From contig JAYWCV010000092.1 of NCBI GenBank assembly GCA_043780275.1, positions 1 through 13,907 of the forward strand: a DNA stretch of 13,907 bases. The letters are read 5' to 3'. Origin of the DNA: MGR-bin208 sp043780275 (GTDB lineage Bacteria > Bacteroidota > Bacteroidia > Chitinophagales > Chitinophagaceae). Shown piece after piece: positions 13,565-13,907 of this stretch. Below the pieces are notes generated by a model. The model was not told the origin of the DNA, searched no databases, and saw only the letters and a list, made by a program, of their open reading frames with translations. Within the stretch, counting starts at the first letter, position 1, and each line of letters begins with the position of its first letter. A program made the position numbers and the translations under genes.

Positions 13565-13907
13565 CTAGATTGAAATCAAGTAATCAAATAAATTTTCATA
13601 GTCCGCTTCAAGTATGAAAGCTTTTTTTGATTGATTCATTAACTCATAAAGTTCTTCGGGCAATTCAATTTCTTTTCCTATGACCGGCTCTATTTCATTT
13701 TTGAATTTTACCGGATGTGCGGTTTCCAGGAAAATACCTTTTTCCTGTGCATGTATGGAAAGGTAATTTTTCAATGCGTTAAGGGCTACTGCTCCATGCG
13801 TATCGAGTAAATAGTTTTTATTCATATAAATATCGCGGATTGTTTCTTTTGTTTCATCATCCGTTATTCTGTAAGAAGAAATATTGTCTGACAATGCATC
13901 AAAATCA
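13565..13907 (-). CDS. thrC: Threonine synthase, C-terminal part (5' end beyond the window)
   Basis: The frame is open from the right edge to TAG at 13565-13567, about 114 codons. It shows the C-terminal features of threonine synthase: a helix with S-Y-R-I-T-D-D-E-T-K-E-T-I, then D-T-H-G-A-V-A-L-N-A-L-K, the signature F-L-E-T-A-H-P-V-K-F, and the closing V-I-G-K-E-I-E-L-P-E-E-L segment. The enzyme is pyridoxal-phosphate dependent and converts O-phosphohomoserine to threonine; the PLP lysine and substrate site lie in the missing part. A TTG at 13892-13894 can be read as a start, but the frame continues upstream as D-F-D-A, so it is internal. The call rests on about a quarter of the protein. 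Confidence 0.85.
   Translation of the reverse strand, partial: DFDALSDNISSYRITDDETKETIRDIYMNKNYLLDTHGAVALNALKNYLSIHAQEKGIFLETAHPVKFKNEIEPVIGKEIELPEELYELMNQSKKAFILEADYENLFDYLISI

Noticed and set aside
13892..13894. TTG as the start of a 109-residue protein
   Set aside because: The frame stays open to the window edge and the upstream residues (D-F-D-A) continue a threonine synthase helix, so this is an internal leucine codon.

Overview
The window looks like ordinary chromosome of a Bacteroidota bacterium, most likely in or near the Chitinophagaceae; the phylum is well supported and the family is inferred. Four things point there. The DNA is AT-rich. The promoters that can be read follow the Bacteroidota pattern (TTTG or a near match, 17-20 bp, TAnnTTTG) rather than the E. 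coli pattern. There is a SpmA-SpmB fusion protein and a very large outer-membrane barrel protein of a Bacteroidota type. Succinate dehydrogenase is encoded as sdhC-sdhA-sdhB with a single five-helix cytochrome b subunit. I see no rRNA, tRNA, CRISPR array, phage or insertion sequence.

Layout from left to right. A SpmA/SpmB-type membrane protein (minus, cut by the left edge) is divergent from ychF (plus), which has a clear promoter and a very short leader. Immediately after the ychF stop lies a 135-bp tandem duplication rich in hairpins (about 2479-2750). Next on the minus strand come a 1159-residue outer-membrane protein of unknown function and, upstream of it, a lipoprotein-type oligopeptidase B (S9 family). 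A strong hairpin terminator separates these two, so they are probably separate transcription units. The oligopeptidase has a well-formed promoter with 17-bp spacing.

The only accessory-looking stretch is about 8600-9250. It holds a small plus-strand toxin-antitoxin pair: an intact DUF433-type antitoxin and a DUF5615 (VapC45/PIN-like) toxin gene stopped by an in-frame TAA at codon 18. A near-perfect 12-bp inverted repeat brackets the pair, and its right arm begins at the base after the toxin stop codon. This suggests the pair arrived as a unit and that the toxin later decayed.

The right third is the minus-strand sdhCAB operon (succinate:quinone oxidoreductase, complex II), linking the TCA cycle to the menaquinone pool. 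It has a promoter upstream of sdhC and a probable AT-rich terminator after sdhB. Beyond it are a conserved 188-residue protein of unknown function and the C-terminal part of threonine synthase, cut by the right edge.

Most of the window is housekeeping sequence. The points worth a second look are the broken toxin with its flanking inverted repeat, the in-frame 135-bp repeat behind ychF, and the large uncharacterised surface protein with an EF-hand-like loop.
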